The translations under genes were made by a program, and so were the position numbers. From assembly GCF_000348745.1 (NCBI RefSeq), contig NC_020812.1, positions 2,303,444-2,367,443 on the forward strand: a stretch of 64,000 nt of DNA. Direction: 5' to 3'. Source of the DNA: Micavibrio aeruginosavorus EPB. GTDB taxonomy: Bacteria > Pseudomonadota > Alphaproteobacteria > Micavibrionales > Micavibrionaceae. The notes under the pieces were generated by a model. The model saw nothing but the letters and a program-made list of their open reading frames with translations, was not told where the DNA came from and searched no databases. Of the stretch, positions 8,974 through 19,262 are shown piece by piece. Positions within the stretch are counted from its first letter, which is position 1. Every line of letters starts with the position of its first letter.

Positions 8974-9000
8974 TGGACCTTACAACAGATTAAACAAAAA

Positions 9001-9030
9001 AGCGGCTCCTTCGTGGGCCGCTCTTTTGTT
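9001..9030 (+). terminator. Rho-independent terminator after tRNA-Gly
   Basis: AGCGGC pairs with GCCGCT around a short loop and is followed by TCTTTTGTTGTTTT. It lies 27 bases past the tRNA CCA end and just before the stop of the convergent receiver-deaminase gene. Confidence 0.8.
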
Positions 9031-9044
9031 GTTTTAATTACCCA

Positions 9045-9947
9045 TTAATCTGCAACCTTCCCCGATAACCCCTGCCACATCCGGACCATGTCTTGGGCCT
9101 GATCGTGTTGGAGTTGTTCATAGGTGACGGAGCGTTGAGCCATGGGTTTGGCAACTTCGCCCTTGATCCGGTCTTCGTCATCCCCGCCCATCATGGCGGC
9201 GATTTCGGCGTGGGTCAGGGCGTAGCAGACTTTTTCAATTCCCGCCCGGATGACCAGCGCCTGGCCCAGCATTGTGGGTTCGGAACTGCAATACAGAGTG
9301 CAGCCCTTTAATTCCGTCCGGCCCAGTTTTTCCGTGGCGCGGCGAATGGCCAGCACCTCGGCATGTGCCGTGGGGTCGCAACGCGATGTCACACTGTTCA
9401 CGCCCTCGCCAATGATATGACCATCGGCATCCGCCACAACGGCCCCGAACGGCCCACCCAGGCGAGAGCGCGCGTTCTGGTGCGCCAGCGCGATGGCGCG
9501 GGCCATCAATTGATCCGGTGAATAGCCGCGTTCCACACGGTGCGCCCCGATGGCATCGGGATTTTTTCCGTGCGAACGCAAAACGCGGCGCACCACTTCA
9601 ACCAGACGATTGGGCTCCACCGGTTTGCGCAGCACCTGTTTGATTTCATAACGGCTGATTTCCAGCAACAGATCCGTGCTGGGCTCATCGGTGATCATGA
9701 TGATGCCGAATGTATGCCCCTTCACCTGACAATGACGGGCGAAATCAAAACCGGTTTTCGGCTGCATCGTTTGGTCGACAATAGCGATGTCGATATTGCG
9801 CGTATCGGCGATACGGGCCGCGGCCCCGCCATCGGCGGCGGTGATGACCTCGTACCCGTTCATGTACAGAAGGCCCGCAAGGTGATCGCGGTCATCTTCG
9901 TTTTGTTCGGCGATCAGCACTTGGAGGTTATTGGAAACGCGGCTCAT
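9045..9947 (-). CDS. Response-regulator receiver fused to a degenerate nucleoside-deaminase domain
   Basis: 300 residues. Residues about 8-125 are a receiver domain with the acidic pair (EDDRD), a phospho-acceptor Asp in AIVDQTM near residue 58, and the Lys in LRKPVEP near residue 108. Residues about 140-290 follow the nucleoside/guanine deaminase fold: GGPFGAVVAD, then TAHAEVLAIRRA with the His and the catalytic Glu. Family members next show an SCEPCPMC block that supplies two zinc cysteines. Here the stretch reads YCSSEPTMLGQAL, so the C-x-x-C pair is missing and only a displaced Cys remains before it. The domain probably cannot bind zinc in the normal way, so it may be a binding or signalling module. 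It stands alone, with no histidine kinase next to it. Confidence 0.85.
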   Translation of the reverse strand: MSRVSNNLQVLIAEQNEDDRDHLAGLLYMNGYEVITAADGGAAARIADTRNIDIAIVDQTMQPKTGFDFARHCQVKGHTFGIIMITDEPSTDLLLEISRYEIKQVLRKPVEPNRLVEVVRRVLRSHGKNPDAIGAHRVERGYSPDQLMARAIALAHQNARSRLGGPFGAVVADADGHIIGEGVNSVTSRCDPTAHAEVLAIRRATEKLGRTELKGCTLYCSSEPTMLGQALVIRAGIEKVCYALTHAEIAAMMGGDDEDRIKGEVAKPMAQRSVTYEQLQHDQAQDMVRMWQGLSGKVAD

Positions 9948-10095
9948 TCAAACACCTGAAAAAATTGGACGGGAAAAAGTGTAGTCTTTTTTCTTTATTT
10001 GAAAAGCCTTGTTGAAACAGAAAGTCTCGGGTACCCTTTTTATAACAATAACGCACCCATCTTATAAAAACCGGGGCGTAAACAGGGAGAAGTAC

Positions 10096-11007
10096 ATGTT
10101 AGAAGACCGCAAGGGCGCGCAAAGCGCCTTCGATTCTGTTGCCGGAAACGATAACAACGCCGGCGCACCGGTGACAGCCGCGCCCACGTCAACCCCCACG
10201 TCAACCCCACAAACCGCGAACACCCCCGCGACATCAAACTATTTCAACCAGATGGTATCCGCCGCGCCGCATGAACGCGTGCTGATTCTGGAAGGCCCGA
10301 TTACACAGGAACTGGCCATCAATGTGCGCATTCATCTGATGAAGATGGAAGCCGCCAGCCCGGATGAGCCGATTACCATTCTGATCAATTCCCCCGGTGG
10401 GTTGGTCAGCGCGGGCCTGGCCATTTATGACACGATTCAATCACTGGAATGCCCGGTGCGGACCTATGTCACCGGCACCGCCGCATCCATGGGGTCCCTG
10501 CTGTTGGCCGCAGGTGCACCCGGTGAACGCCGCGCCGCGCCCAATGCCCGCATTATGATTCACCAGCCATCCGGCGGATCGCAGGGCAACGCCACAGAAA
10601 TGGGCATCAGCCAGAATGAAATCGAACACACCTATCGCCGTATGGCATGGATATATGCCGCCCATGCGTTTGATGCGGCCAAAAGCCCGGCCTTTGATAA
10701 AAAGGTCGCGGACAAGATGAATGATCTGCAAAAAACCGCCCCGGCATCAGGGGGCGCGTGGACGCCGGATACGTTGAAAATGACCGCCCTGGCCCACCTG
10801 TATCACGCCGTGATGAAACAGGATTATTACCTGTACGCCGAAGAAGCCAAGGATATGGGCCTGATCGACAAGATCGAGTACCCGGACATGAACATCAAAT
10901 CGACGATGGACCCGAAACGCGCCAAGACCCTGAACCGCATTGCCGAAGCCGAACGTCTGGCCAACAAACATCACCGCGATAACCGCCCGGAACCGAGCGC
11001 GTTTTAA
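10096..11007 (+). CDS. Divergent ClpP-family serine protease
   Basis: 303 residues from the ATG at 10096, preceded by AGGGAGAAG; typical ClpP has about 200. After a Thr/Pro-rich, disordered N-terminal stretch of about 50 residues comes a ClpP fold with the triad in place: Ser131 in GTAASMGSLLL, His156 in MIHQPSGG and Asp243 before AEEAKDMGLID. His and Asp are 87 residues apart against about 49 in E. coli ClpP, so some 38 extra residues lie in the handle region (around AAKSPAFDKKVADKMNDLQ). The C-terminal 40 residues are an added charged tail. It may be a second ClpP paralogue; the ClpA-type genes nearby are possible partners. Ring assembly could differ. Confidence 0.85.
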   Translation: MLEDRKGAQSAFDSVAGNDNNAGAPVTAAPTSTPTSTPQTANTPATSNYFNQMVSAAPHERVLILEGPITQELAINVRIHLMKMEAASPDEPITILINSPGGLVSAGLAIYDTIQSLECPVRTYVTGTAASMGSLLLAAGAPGERRAAPNARIMIHQPSGGSQGNATEMGISQNEIEHTYRRMAWIYAAHAFDAAKSPAFDKKVADKMNDLQKTAPASGGAWTPDTLKMTALAHLYHAVMKQDYYLYAEEAKDMGLIDKIEYPDMNIKSTMDPKRAKTLNRIAEAERLANKHHRDNRPEPSAF

Positions 11008-11030
11008 ATCGCAAGACAAATACCCCAACG

Positions 11031-11066
11031 AAAAAACGCCGCCCCATAAACCGGGCGGCGTTTTTT
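11031..11066 (+). terminator. Rho-independent terminator after the ClpP-like gene
   Basis: AACGCCGCCC pairs with GGGCGGCGTT around a short loop and is followed by TTTT. A-run on the 5' side makes it usable in both directions, serving also the convergent membrane-protein gene. Confidence 0.85.
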
Positions 11067-11084
11067 CATGATCGGATTTTAAAA

Positions 11085-11528
11085 TCAGGCGCGGCTGAAA
11101 ATACTGTGCAACATGCCATACCAAATCGCCGCACCCCAGAAGAGCAGGAACAAACCGGCCTGCACGAAAATGGAGCTGGCCATCGGGATCAGGAACGGCA
11201 CCACCACCATGCCCAGACACAGCCCGCGCGCGCAATGTTTAAAATCCGCCGCAAAAAACCGGATTTGCGCCAGAAACACGCCCCAGAGCTGAAACGCCAG
11301 CACCGTGCAGAAACCATATAGAATCAGGCCCGGATCCGATACGGAAGATAGAAAACCGCGCATGATCACCGGTGCAATACACACCAAAACGATACAGACA
11401 AAAGCCAGAACCAGCGTGACCAGATGCGATGTAATATCGACCGTTCCCCCGGCCGGATACCGCCCGGACGCGGCCTTGGACAGCGGAACGACATTTTCTG
11501 TTGATGATGAATGCGAAATGGCAACCAT
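11085..11528 (-). CDS. Hypothetical four-helix membrane protein
   Basis: 147 residues from the ATG at 11528, with GGGGGA about 8 bases upstream. The first 35 residues are polar (Ser/Thr rich). Four hydrophobic segments follow at roughly residues 33-55, 64-85, 96-117 and 120-142. No recognisable domain or catalytic motif. It is convergent with the ClpP-like gene and shares its terminator. A single-gene unit; function unknown. Confidence 0.65.
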   Translation of the reverse strand: MVAISHSSSTENVVPLSKAASGRYPAGGTVDITSHLVTLVLAFVCIVLVCIAPVIMRGFLSSVSDPGLILYGFCTVLAFQLWGVFLAQIRFFAADFKHCARGLCLGMVVVPFLIPMASSIFVQAGLFLLFWGAAIWYGMLHSIFSRA

Positions 11529-11685
11529 TGACGAATCCCCCAAGACAACCACGAAGGAGCACGCAGACCGCGTGCCATTATGATTTTTTTGAAATGATGT
11601 GACAAAAAGGCAGGATAAAAAGAAAACGCGCAACGCAAGGTGATTCTACCTCGAATTGCGCGTTCTGAATATAGCGTTTAAAAAA

Positions 11686-12267
11686 TTATTCCTGTAACCC
11701 GTCGGGGCCGCGATTGTGTCGCAGATAATCGCGCAAGGGCATCCCATCCAGCGACAGCCCGCGTATCACCGGTGCCCCAAACGCACCGGGCACCGCGATT
11801 TCCATCATAAAACGATCCGGTTCCGACACCACCAGACGATCCAGATCGGCGGCAAATTCTTCGGGAATGAAGTATTTTTGCGCCCCCGTTGCGGATGGTG
11901 TTGGAATACGGCTTTGGCACACACGATCCGCGCCCGGCGCGTCGCATTGCAGACGCGTGACGTTCATATAGGTTTGATCACCATTCAGGCACAAACAGCA
12001 ATTGGGATCATTGTTGGAACAGGCCGGAGTACCCTCCGCATCCGCCTCCATCCAGTCATAGCGAAACTGAATATAGCGCCCGTGTAACAGATCCCGCGGA
12101 TCATAGCCCGCGATTTTCACGGTCCAGATCGGGCCCGCCGTTTGATCCGTGGCCGCCTTGACCCACAATAAACCGGGCACCAGCAACGGCAAGAGCAACA
12201 CTACGATCAAAATGATCTTTCGCATCGGTTCAGACATTTTTTCGCAGCCAGAGCAAAAACCGATCAT
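11686..12267 (-). CDS. GDYXXLXY-domain membrane-anchored protein
   Basis: 193 residues; the ATG at 12267 overlaps the stop of the DUF2157 gene as ATGA. One membrane segment lies near residues 16-38. The family signature is present in variant form as DPRDLLHGRYIQFRYDW near residues 56-72. Members of this family are coded next to DUF2157 or DUF4401 membrane proteins, exactly as here. A Cys-rich loop (NNDPNCCLCLNGD) is unusual. The biochemical role is not known; a small envelope complex with the DUF2157 protein is inferred from the coupling. Confidence 0.82.
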   Translation of the reverse strand: MIGFCSGCEKMSEPMRKIILIVVLLLPLLVPGLLWVKAATDQTAGPIWTVKIAGYDPRDLLHGRYIQFRYDWMEADAEGTPACSNNDPNCCLCLNGDQTYMNVTRLQCDAPGADRVCQSRIPTPSATGAQKYFIPEEFAADLDRLVVSEPDRFMMEIAVPGAFGAPVIRGLSLDGMPLRDYLRHNRGPDGLQE

Positions 12268-13460
12268 GATTGTTCCCCATTATGATGTGACAACGACCGC
12301 ACGTAACGATTGGCCCGGCGCAGGCCCCAGATCATGCCCAACATGGCCACCCCGGCGATAATCAAACCAAAACCCGTGGTCATCAACCCGGCAAAAGCCT
12401 CAAGGAAAATGACGTAAATACGAAGACCGATCAATGTCACCGCCAATGACACCAGACGCATCGCCCCGGTTAAATGCCCATAGAACCCCGCCCCGATCCA
12501 GAACGCGATGAAGGTCAGGCCAGCCATAAAACTGGAATCCGGCGACGGGATCAGGAACGGCAACAACACCGAAACCACGCACAACGCGCAATAGCCGACC
12601 GTGGCACGATAGAACGCTTTATCATCCACGCGGGTATTATACAGGGCGTAATGCACCGCCAGCCCCACGAGCGCAATCAACGGGACCCCAACCGCAACCA
12701 TATAGGCCGCGCCATAATCCATACCGGAATCGCGGGCGATTGTGCCCAGCTCCCTGGCCCGGTCGACATACCACAACATTGTCGCCATCGTGCCCGTGAA
12801 GGTCAGCAGGATAAACCCGGCCCGCATCACAACAAACGCCCAGACGGGACGGAATGTGCGGAACAGGCGCGTAAATCCATCGGCGCACATGGCCAGCGGC
12901 AACCACAGCGCCACCGCCACACTGTAAAACAACATCCAGATATCGGGCAGATCGCCCAGATATTGATCCATAATCACCGGGATAGCGCCCAAAAACGCCA
13001 GCACCCAGGGAATGGCGGTCAACATTGTACGGCCATAAATGACCATAAAGGGTGAAATCACAATCAGCCACAAGGCCAGCAACCCGCCCGCGCCGCCATT
13101 GAGGTGGTAAATCTGCCCCACCAGCGCCATGAAGGTCAGGGTCAGGCCCGCTAGGACCAGCACCGCACCTTCGCGCCAGACATCCATCCCGCGAGCATGG
13201 AAACGCCACACCGCAACCACCGCGCCGATATTCAAAATCGCATGCACAAGAAGTTTTGCCGCATCGGGAATGTCGTTCCAGTTGGCCCCGATCACCATCA
13301 ACACCCCAACCAGAATGGCGAACAGCGACAACCCCATCAACCCGCCCGCGAACCGACCCTTTTGTCGGTTGCGTTCAAAATCGGTGATGGATGCGGCCTG
13401 ATCGGCGGAGATCAACCCCGCCTGTTCCCAGGCTTTAATCTTGCGATGGACGCCAAACAT
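12264..13460 (-). CDS. DUF2157-domain multi-pass membrane protein
   Basis: 398 residues. The N-terminal 45 residues (HRKIKAWEQAGLISADQAASI) are the soluble helical DUF2157 start. Then come about ten to eleven hydrophobic segments, beginning with FAGGLMGLSLFAILVGVLMV near residues 38-57 and the family phrase IGANWNDIPDAAKL. It is translationally coupled to the GDYXXLXY gene. Function of the pair is unknown; a transport or sensing role in the inner membrane is only inference. Confidence 0.85.
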   Translation of the reverse strand: MFGVHRKIKAWEQAGLISADQAASITDFERNRQKGRFAGGLMGLSLFAILVGVLMVIGANWNDIPDAAKLLVHAILNIGAVVAVWRFHARGMDVWREGAVLVLAGLTLTFMALVGQIYHLNGGAGGLLALWLIVISPFMVIYGRTMLTAIPWVLAFLGAIPVIMDQYLGDLPDIWMLFYSVAVALWLPLAMCADGFTRLFRTFRPVWAFVVMRAGFILLTFTGTMATMLWYVDRARELGTIARDSGMDYGAAYMVAVGVPLIALVGLAVHYALYNTRVDDKAFYRATVGYCALCVVSVLLPFLIPSPDSSFMAGLTFIAFWIGAGFYGHLTGAMRLVSLAVTLIGLRIYVIFLEAFAGLMTTGFGLIIAGVAMLGMIWGLRRANRYVRSLSHHNGEQS

Positions 13461-13599
13461 ATGATTTTCCCCTTATAATACGGGTGGTCATTGTGGGATT
13501 TGAGAAACAGAGGCGGGAGCAACGCGAACGCGAAAACCGGCCATTATCGTACATTTTTTTCAACGCCATGGACATGGTGTTTTTGATGCTGGTAGAATC

Positions 13600-14340
13600 A
13601 TGCCTATGAAACCGTTTATCCCACCCCGCCGCGAATCAGAGCGCGGCAGTGTTTTAATTTATATCTTTATCGCCATTGCCGTTCTGGCCGCGCTGAGCTT
13701 TGCCGTGTCGCGGTCGGGCCGCGAAAGCGCGCAGACCATCAACAAGGAACGCGCCGATTTATGGGCCACGGAATTGTTCGATTATTCGAACATGCTGCGC
13801 CGCGCGGTCACCACATTGACCATCACCGGATTGACGGAAAACGATGTGTGTTTCCATGATTCCGGATGGGGTGACAACAGTTATCAATTTTCAACCGCCT
13901 GCCCCACGGCCAATCTGGTGTTCAGCCAATTGGGCGGCGGCGCGACATTCCAGAACCCGAATTACAATTTGCTCGATTCCAGTTACACGGCCCAGCCGGC
14001 CTATAAGAAATGGCACATTACCGGGGCCAACAGCGTGGCCGGTGTTGGTACAGATTGTTCCCCGACGGGGCCATGCAATGAATTGCTGGCCGTCCTGCCC
14101 TTTGTGCGGCGCGAGGCCTGCATCGCGGTGAACGCCAAGCTGGGCATCACCGATGACAAAACGGAACCGCCACAGGATGACGCCGGATTTGATTTGAGCG
14201 TTCCGTTCAAAGGATCGTATCCGGATGGTGAATCCATCAACACCGCGACGCTGGACGGAAAACGTGTCGGATGTTTCAAGGGCAATGGCGGTGTGATCGA
14301 CGACGCCTATGTGTTTTACAGCGTTTTAATCGCCCGATAA
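13600..14340 (+). CDS. Pilin-like single-pass secreted protein, copy 1
   Basis: 246 residues. A short polar N-terminus with Glu-Arg-Gly leads into a hydrophobic helix (SVLIYIFIAIAVLAALSFAV, residues 17-36), then a polar helix and a globular Cys-containing domain. The layout is that of type IV pilins or pseudopilins, but the Glu expected five residues after the cleavage Gly is missing. The C-terminus is VFYSVLIAR. A second gene at 23370-24047 has the same plan and ends FYKVILAR, so these are paralogues. No pilus assembly genes are near. Likely anchored in or exported through the inner membrane; function unknown. Confidence 0.7.
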   Translation: MPMKPFIPPRRESERGSVLIYIFIAIAVLAALSFAVSRSGRESAQTINKERADLWATELFDYSNMLRRAVTTLTITGLTENDVCFHDSGWGDNSYQFSTACPTANLVFSQLGGGATFQNPNYNLLDSSYTAQPAYKKWHITGANSVAGVGTDCSPTGPCNELLAVLPFVRREACIAVNAKLGITDDKTEPPQDDAGFDLSVPFKGSYPDGESINTATLDGKRVGCFKGNGGVIDDAYVFYSVLIAR

Positions 14341-14345
14341 GCCTA

Positions 14346-14376
14346 TAAAAAACCCCACCGAACGGCGGGGTTTTTT
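14346..14376. terminator. Bidirectional terminator between the pilin-like gene and the clpA paralogue
   Basis: AAAAACCCC pairs with GGGGTTTTT around a small inner hairpin; A- and T-runs on both sides make it usable for the convergent genes on either strand. Confidence 0.85.
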
Positions 14377-14396
14377 ATTGTCATGCGACGACGGGT

Positions 14397-16760
14397 TTAT
14401 TTCGGCACAGGGGCCGTATGGCGGCGACGCGCCTTTTCCGGTTTGGCCGCACCCGGGTTGTTGTCATTGGCCACAGCCGCATCGTTGAACAGGAAGCGCA
14501 GTTTCTTATCTTGCCCTTCGCCTTGCGTGTCGACCAGAACGGCACCACCCTTGGCCAGTTCACCGAACAAAACCTGACGCGCCAACGGCGTGCTGATTTC
14601 GGTCTGGATCAAACGGCCCATCGGACGGGCCCCCATGTTGCGATCATAACCCTTTGTCGCCAGGTAATCGCGGGCATCGGCGCTCAGGTCGATTTTGACA
14701 TTCCGTTCCGCCAGTTGGCCGCCCAGAATTTTGACGAACTTATCAACGATCGAACCCATCGTTTCCGGCTTCAGGTAATCGAAGCGGATTTGCGCATCCA
14801 TACGGTTGCGGAATTCCGGCGGCAGGAATTTTGCCACTTCATCTTCGCGGGTAACCTCGTCACGGGATTCGGTATGGAAACCGATACTCGCAACTTTTTT
14901 AACCTCAGCATCGCGCAAGTTGCTGGTCATGATCAAAATCACGTTGCGGAAATCCGTGGTTTTGCCGTGGGAATCCGTCAAACGCCCATCATCCATCACC
15001 TGCAACAGGGCTTTCAGAACGTCCGGGTGGGCTTTTTCAATTTCATCCAGCAACAGCACGCAATTATTGTGCTTGGTCACGGCATTGGTCAGCTCACCGC
15101 CCTCATCATGGCCGACATAGCCCGGAGGCGATCCGACCAGACGTGCAACAGTATGTTTTTCCTGAAACTCGGACATATCGAAACGGACCAGTTGCGTCCC
15201 CAGCGTTGCCGCCAGTTGTTTCGCCATTTCGGTTTTCCCCACACCCGTCGGGCCGGTGAACAGATAACTGCCCTTCGGTTTGTTGAGGTCGCGCAGGCCG
15301 GCCTGGGCCAGCAATACGGCATCGGTCAGAGCATCAATCGCGGCATCCTGCTGGAACACGGCCTGACGCAGATCGGAATCCAGCGTGCGCAGTTTTTCCA
15401 GCCCATCGCCCGACAATTCCTTTTTCGGCAGGCGTTTAATGCGGGCGACGGTGTCTTCCATCTCGTCCTTGTCGATCACGGTTGTTGCGCGCGGTTCGAC
15501 AATGCGGTGGGCCGCGGCACCATCCAGAAGGTCAATCGCCTTGTCCGGCAATTGGCGGTCGGCCATATACCGCACCGACAATTTCACAGCCGCTTCAATC
15601 GCTTCGTCGGTGTAGGTCACACCGTGGAAGGTTTCGTAGTGTTTTTTCAGGCCTTTCAGAATTTCGATGGCCTGCGCCGGGGTCGGTTCGGCCACGTCAA
15701 TTTTCTGGAAGCGACGGCTCATCGCCGCGTCTTTTTCGAAATATTTAGCGTATTCGGAATAGGTGGTTGCACCAACGCACCGCACGCGTCCGCTGGACAG
15801 ATACGGTTTCATGATATTGGCCGCGTCCATCTGGCTGTCGCTGCCGGTGCCGGCACCGATCAACATGTGGATTTCGTCGACGAACAGGATCACTCCCGGC
15901 GTGACTTCCAACTGGGTCAATACGGCTTTCAGGCGTTTTTCAAAATCACCGCGATATTTCGATCCCGCCGTCAGCGCCGTCAGGTCGAGCGAAAACACGG
16001 TCGCGCCCAGCAATTTGTCCGGCACATTGCCATTGACGATGTCCAGCGCCAACCCTTCGGCCACAGCCGTTTTGCCGACGCCCGGCTCACCCACCAGAAT
16101 GGGGTTATTTTTCTTACGACGGGACAGAACCTCAATCGTCTGGTTGATTTCAGCCTGACGCGCCAGAACCGGGTCAATCTTGCCCGAGGCCGCCAGTGTA
16201 TTCAGGTTGACCGCAAATTGTTCCAGCGGCGGGCGTTCATCTTCTTCGCCCTCGCCTTGCTGAGCGGAAGGCCGCTTGCTCAGGCCATAATTATCCGTGG
16301 CCGCGGCATCTTTCGGGTTCACCGTCGTTCCGTGGGTCAGGAAATTATCCAGCGTTTCGGCGCTGCCAATACCATGTTTTTCCAGCAAATGGGCGGCATG
16401 TGAACCGCGTTCGCGCATCAAGGCCAGCAACAGCGATTTGCTGTTGGCGATTGTTCCCGGGCTTTTGGTCGTGCTTTCGTAATAAACGCGATTCAAAATC
16501 GTACCCAGCGCGCCGCTTTTCTCCAGGTCGATATCCTGCAGATTGCGCGGGCTGACATCGAAATGTTCGATGATGAAATGTTCGGCTTCTTCCTTGATCT
16601 TGGCGACGTCAACTTTCAACGCGCTGAAAACCGCCTTGCATTCAGGATCGTCCAGCAGCGCCAGCAGCAAATGTTCCGGCATCATGATTTGATTGCCGCG
16701 TGCGATGGCGATGTCCTGGGTGCGCAATAAGGTAAGGCGCAGATTTTCAGATTGTTCCAT
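14397..16760 (-). CDS. Second ClpA-type AAA+ unfoldase
   Basis: 787 residues; AAGGGA precedes the ATG at 16760. Order of domains: Clp N-domain (residues 1-145), AAA1 with Walker A GEPGVGKT near residue 222 and Walker B FVDEIH, and AAA2 with GPTGVGKT near 508 and [12 protein letters not shown]. No ClpB-type middle domain is present, so it is a ClpA-type and not a disaggregase. The IGF tripeptide that docks on ClpP is kept in VASIGFHTE. The tail of about 25 residues is basic and polar. It lies 204 bases downstream of a standard clpA, so it looks like an old tandem duplication with a diverged N-domain (substrate or adaptor binding). It may serve the unusual ClpP at 10096-11007. Confidence 0.9.
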   Translation of the reverse strand: MEQSENLRLTLLRTQDIAIARGNQIMMPEHLLLALLDDPECKAVFSALKVDVAKIKEEAEHFIIEHFDVSPRNLQDIDLEKSGALGTILNRVYYESTTKSPGTIANSKSLLLALMRERGSHAAHLLEKHGIGSAETLDNFLTHGTTVNPKDAAATDNYGLSKRPSAQQGEGEEDERPPLEQFAVNLNTLAASGKIDPVLARQAEINQTIEVLSRRKKNNPILVGEPGVGKTAVAEGLALDIVNGNVPDKLLGATVFSLDLTALTAGSKYRGDFEKRLKAVLTQLEVTPGVILFVDEIHMLIGAGTGSDSQMDAANIMKPYLSSGRVRCVGATTYSEYAKYFEKDAAMSRRFQKIDVAEPTPAQAIEILKGLKKHYETFHGVTYTDEAIEAAVKLSVRYMADRQLPDKAIDLLDGAAAHRIVEPRATTVIDKDEMEDTVARIKRLPKKELSGDGLEKLRTLDSDLRQAVFQQDAAIDALTDAVLLAQAGLRDLNKPKGSYLFTGPTGVGKTEMAKQLAATLGTQLVRFDMSEFQEKHTVARLVGSPPGYVGHDEGGELTNAVTKHNNCVLLLDEIEKAHPDVLKALLQVMDDGRLTDSHGKTTDFRNVILIMTSNLRDAEVKKVASIGFHTESRDEVTREDEVAKFLPPEFRNRMDAQIRFDYLKPETMGSIVDKFVKILGGQLAERNVKIDLSADARDYLATKGYDRNMGARPMGRLIQTEISTPLARQVLFGELAKGGAVLVDTQGEGQDKKLRFLFNDAAVANDNNPGAAKPEKARRRHTAPVPK

Positions 16761-16903
16761 GGCGATCCCTTGTCCCTACTCAAAAGAAGTTTCTTGTTTT
16801 TAAACCTGTTTGAAATTTATAGACATTTTACATAGGGGTGCCAAGAAGATTCTCTTGATTTATGGAAATAATTTTTCTTGCACTGGCAGATTTCAGCCAT
16901 TTT

Positions 16904-16934
16904 TAACCCCCGTCCGGGGGCCCGGCGGGGGTTA
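16904..16934. repeat. GC-rich inverted repeat between the two clpA-type genes
   Basis: TAACCCCCG pairs perfectly with CGGGGGTTA, with further GGGGG/CCC pairing options inside. There is no T-run after the stem on either strand, so it is not a standard terminator. It could be a transcript-stabilising or attenuating hairpin between clpA and the downstream paralogue. Confidence 0.6.
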
Positions 16935-16964
16935 AAGCCATTCCAGTTTTAAGGCATCAAATGG

Positions 16965-19262
16965 TTAATCCTGGTCGATTTTTTCGCGGGCGCCGGATTT
17001 GCGGGCCTCTTCATAATCGAAGACCAGCTCCCCGCCCTTGAAATCAACATGGGCGACGCCGCCCTTGGTCAATTTGCCGAACAGCAATTCTTCGGCCAGC
17101 GGGCGTTTGATTTTTTCCTGAATGACGCGGGCCAGCGGACGCGCACCCATGGCCGGGTCATAGCCGATTTCGGCCAGATGGGCACGGGCTTCGTCCGACA
17201 ACACGATGGTGACATCGCGATCGGCCAATTGGGCTTCCAGTTGAATGACGAATTTATCGACAACGCGCGCAACCGTTTCCGGTTTCAAATTCTGGAACGG
17301 CACGATGGCATCCAGACGGTTTCTAAATTCCGGCGTGAACAGGCGGCGGATTTCATCATTGTCCGAATCTACCTCCATCGTGCGGCCAAAGCCGATGGGC
17401 GATTTCGCCATCTGGGCCGCGCCCGCATTGGTCGTCATGATCAAAATGACATTGCGAAAATCGACCGTTTTACCGTTGTTATCGGTTAGTTTGCCGTAGT
17501 CCATGACCTGCAGCAAAATGTTGTAAAGATCCGGGTGCGCCTTTTCGATTTCATCCAGCAACAAGACGCAATGCGGATGCTGGTCAATCGCATCGGTCAG
17601 CAAACCGCCCTGTTCAAACCCGACATAGCCGGGCGGTGTACCGATCAGGCGGGACACCGAATGCTTCTCCATATATTCCGACATGTCGAAGCGTTTTAAT
17701 TCAACGCCGAGTGATTTCGCCAGTTGCCGCGCCACTTCGGTTTTACCAACCCCGGTGGGGCCGCTAAACAAATACGACCCGATCGGTTTTTCCGCATCGC
17801 GCAGACCCGCGCGCGCCATTTTGATGGAATCGGACAGCACCGCAATCGCCTGATCCTGGTCATAGACCATGGTTTTCAGATCGCGGTCGAGGTTCTTCAA
17901 TAATGTGCGATCATCCTTGTTCACCGCCTTGGCCGGGATGCGCGCGATGACCGCGATTACATCCTCGATATCCTTTACGGTGATGGTTTTCTTGCGTTTC
18001 GATGCCGGCACCAGCATTTGGGCCGCACCCACTTCGTCAATAATATCAATCGCCTTGTCCGGCAATTTGCGGTCGCCGATATAGCGAGCGGAGAGTTCCA
18101 CCGCCGCCTTGATCGCGTCGTTGGTGTATTTCACATTGTGGTGTTCTTCGTAATAGGGTTTCAGCCCTTTGAGAATTTTAATCGCATCATCGATGCTTGG
18201 TTCCTTCACATCGATCTTCTGGAACCGGCGGACCAGCGCACGGTCCTTTTCAAAATGGTTGCGGTATTCCTTGTATGTCGTGGACCCGATGCAGCGCAAA
18301 GACCCGTTCGACAAAGCCGGTTTCAACAGGTTCGACGCATCCATCGCCCCGCCCGACGTGGCCCCAGCGCCAATCACGGTGTGGATTTCATCAATGAACA
18401 GAACGGCATTATCGACCTTTTCAATTTCGCCCAGAACGGCCTTTAACCGCTCCTCAAAATCACCGCGATAGCGCGTGCCCGCCAGCAACGCGCCCATATC
18501 CAGCGCATAGATCACGGCGGTTTTCAAAACGTCCGGCACTTCGCCATCGACGATGCGTTTGGCCAGCCCTTCGGCAATGGCCGTTTTGCCGACACCAGGA
18601 TCACCCACATAAAGCGGGTTGTTTTTGGATCGACGGCACAGGATCTGCACCGTGCGGTCCACTTCCTCGTGACGGCCAATCAGCGGGTCGATCTTGCCGC
18701 GCCGCGCCTTGTTGTTCAAATTGGTGCAATAGGTTTCCAGCGCATCGCGCCCCGGTTTGGCATTTTTATCTTCGCCACCGGCTTCACCCGGTTCGGTGCC
18801 TTCGGGCGGGCGGATTTCGCTTTGCTCCGGCACCTTGGCGATACCGTGGGAAATGTAATTCACCGCATCAAAGCGCGTCATGTCCATTTCCTGCAGGAAA
18901 TGGACCGCATTGGATTCACGTTCCGAGAACATGGCGACCAGAACATTGGCCCCGGTCACTTCCTCGCGCCCCGAGGATTGCACATGGATGGCCGCGCGCT
19001 GCAACACGCGCTGGAACGCGGTGGTTGGTTTGGATTCTTCGCCGTTCCGGTTGATCAGATAGGTCAGTTCATTGTCCAGATAGTGCGCCAGTTGATCCTT
19101 CAGATCCGGCAGGGAAATGCCGCAGGACCGCAGCACCGCCATCGCGTCCTGATCATCGGTCAGGGCCAGCAGCAAATGTTCCAGCGTCGCATATTCATGG
19201 CCGTGGTCATTGGCCAGGGCCAGAGCGCGGTGGAGCGTTTTTTCAAGATTGCGTGAAAGCAT
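16965..19262 (-). CDS. clpA: ATP-dependent Clp protease unfoldase ClpA
   Basis: 765 residues from the ATG at 19262, typical for ClpA. N-domain at residues 1-145, AAA1 with GDPGVGKT and Walker B LFIDEIH, AAA2 with GPTGVGKT and [12 protein letters not shown], and the ClpP-docking tripeptide in SPIGFGRT. ClpA unfolds proteins and feeds them to ClpP; with ClpS it handles N-end-rule substrates. clpS lies 156 bases upstream in the same direction, the common arrangement. This is the canonical copy; the gene after it is a diverged paralogue. Confidence 0.95.
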   Translation of the reverse strand: MLSRNLEKTLHRALALANDHGHEYATLEHLLLALTDDQDAMAVLRSCGISLPDLKDQLAHYLDNELTYLINRNGEESKPTTAFQRVLQRAAIHVQSSGREEVTGANVLVAMFSERESNAVHFLQEMDMTRFDAVNYISHGIAKVPEQSEIRPPEGTEPGEAGGEDKNAKPGRDALETYCTNLNNKARRGKIDPLIGRHEEVDRTVQILCRRSKNNPLYVGDPGVGKTAIAEGLAKRIVDGEVPDVLKTAVIYALDMGALLAGTRYRGDFEERLKAVLGEIEKVDNAVLFIDEIHTVIGAGATSGGAMDASNLLKPALSNGSLRCIGSTTYKEYRNHFEKDRALVRRFQKIDVKEPSIDDAIKILKGLKPYYEEHHNVKYTNDAIKAAVELSARYIGDRKLPDKAIDIIDEVGAAQMLVPASKRKKTITVKDIEDVIAVIARIPAKAVNKDDRTLLKNLDRDLKTMVYDQDQAIAVLSDSIKMARAGLRDAEKPIGSYLFSGPTGVGKTEVARQLAKSLGVELKRFDMSEYMEKHSVSRLIGTPPGYVGFEQGGLLTDAIDQHPHCVLLLDEIEKAHPDLYNILLQVMDYGKLTDNNGKTVDFRNVILIMTTNAGAAQMAKSPIGFGRTMEVDSDNDEIRRLFTPEFRNRLDAIVPFQNLKPETVARVVDKFVIQLEAQLADRDVTIVLSDEARAHLAEIGYDPAMGARPLARVIQEKIKRPLAEELLFGKLTKGGVAHVDFKGGELVFDYEEARKSGAREKIDQD

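Noticed and set aside
9948-10095. Heat-shock (RpoH) promoter before the ClpP-like gene
   Set aside because: A CTTG is present but the spacing to any suitable -10 is wrong.
14418-16403. A 661-codon open frame on the plus strand
   Set aside because: It lies wholly opposite the second clpA-type gene; its Arg/His/Phe-rich composition is typical of the antisense of a GC-rich gene.
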